Shown one piece after another: positions 63,632-64,000 of a stretch of 64,000 nucleotides of DNA (the stretch's first letter is position 1; the number at the start of each line of letters is the position of its first letter). The translations under genes were made by a program, and so were the position numbers. Source of the DNA: CAVUPF01 sp963803755 (GTDB lineage Bacteria; Actinomycetota; Thermoleophilia; Solirubrobacterales; 70-9). A model generated the notes under the pieces. It did not search any database. It saw only the letters and a program-made list of their open reading frames with translations, and was not told where the DNA came from. The stretch spans positions 434,001-498,000 of the forward strand of contig CAWDNP010000007.1 of the NCBI GenBank assembly GCA_963803755.1. Reading direction: 5' to 3'.

Positions 63632-64000
63632 ATGGCGAGCCGCCGCTTCGAACCATCCAGCCCGCTGCGCGGCGCCCTGCGCCCGCCCGCCGATAAGTCG
63701 ATCTCCCACCGGGCGGCGCTGATCGCCGCGATGGGGGAGGGGGAGGCCAAAGTCGTCAACTACCTCGAGGCGGCAGACACGATCGCGACGATGAGGGCGG
63801 TCGAAGCGCTCGGAGCTCGGGTCGAGAGAATCGACGGAACCGAGTTCGAGCCGACCTACCTGATCAAGGGCGTCGGCCTGCACGGTGCGAATTCGTGTGC
63901 GATCGACGTTGGCAACGCGGGCACGTTGCTGCGGCTGCTGCCGGGGTGGCTGGCGGGGCAGGTGGGGAGGGAGTGGACGCTGGATGGCGATGACTCGATC
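63632..64000 (+). CDS. aroA: EPSP synthase AroA, N-terminal part (cut by window edge)
   Basis: 123 residues from ATG 63632. GALRPPADKSISHRAALIAA (phosphate-binding Lys), VNYLEAADTIATM, DVGNAGTLLRLLPGWLAGQ. 5-enolpyruvylshikimate-3-phosphate synthase; the C-terminal two thirds lie outside. Confidence 0.95.
   Translation, partial: MASRRFEPSSPLRGALRPPADKSISHRAALIAAMGEGEAKVVNYLEAADTIATMRAVEALGARVERIDGTEFEPTYLIKGVGLHGANSCAIDVGNAGTLLRLLPGWLAGQVGREWTLDGDDSI

Overview
The window is high-GC DNA with actinobacterial character. The evidence is a DAP-type MurE, an F420-type (Ddn-like) reductase, NHEJ genes (Ku and a LigD polymerase), frequent GTG starts, and many starts lying 6-8 bases after a TANNNT -10 box. 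The glycine decarboxylase is split into GcvPA/GcvPB, and the style of the accessory proteins fits a deep-branching actinobacterium such as Thermoleophilia/Solirubrobacterales. That placement is inference; no marker gene was searched.

Layout. (1) 1-1.9 kb: start of a metallophosphoesterase, an alpha/beta hydrolase, a decayed HTH/LAGLIDADG endonuclease gene and tRNA-Leu(CAG). (2) 2.1-14.4 kb: an integration hot spot in tRNA-Glu(CTC). The tRNA 3' part is repeated exactly about 6.8 kb downstream and again, slightly diverged, at 14.3 kb, so two tandem islands are likely. Island 1 holds two broken transposases, a small DNA-binding protein, a TOTE-type primase-helicase with a divergent partner gene, and a MerR-like gene followed by an unknown protein. 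Island 2 holds a RES toxin/antitoxin pair, a Pro/Ser-rich wall-type protein, an Asn/Gly-repeat secreted protein and two small unknown genes. (3) 14.4-22.5 kb: lipoprotein, SCO1 and CtaG (cytochrome oxidase assembly), Ddn-like reductase, DEAD-box helicase, 2-hydroxyacid dehydrogenase, YCII plus ECF sigma factor, TPR protein. (4) 22.7-29.2 kb: a cobalamin riboswitch followed by five overlapping genes: two secreted DUF4430 proteins, EcfT, a double EcfA ATPase, and an ECF S component fused to an alpha/alpha-toroid domain. Together these carry both halves of the animal intrinsic factor/transcobalamin fold on a bacterial vitamin uptake machine. This is the most exciting system in the window. (5) 29.2-33.2 kb: glpD, a Rho-N/SnoaL-like protein, an unknown gene and a beta-lactamase-fold serine hydrolase. 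(6) 33.4-48.9 kb: the division and cell wall (dcw) operon mraZ-rsmH-ftsL-ftsI-murE-murF-mraY-murD-ftsW-murG-murC-murB-ftsQ-ftsZ, with a MraZ operator and a long leader hairpin. (7) 48.9-53.3 kb: gcvT-gcvH-gcvPA-gcvPB. (8) 53.3-56.9 kb: LigD polymerase and Ku on the minus strand, then an MFS exporter. (9) 56.9-64 kb: trpS, scpA, scpB, rluB, aroH, hisC, DAHP synthase, tyrA and the start of aroA.

A caution for all readers: at least nine well-conserved genes (DEAD helicase, hydroxyacid dehydrogenase, ftsI, murE, murD, murC, ku and others) carry single-base frameshifts, several in G or C runs. Since several of these are normally essential, sequencing or assembly indels are likelier than real pseudogenes. 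Coordinates for these genes are given as if the reading frame were restored.
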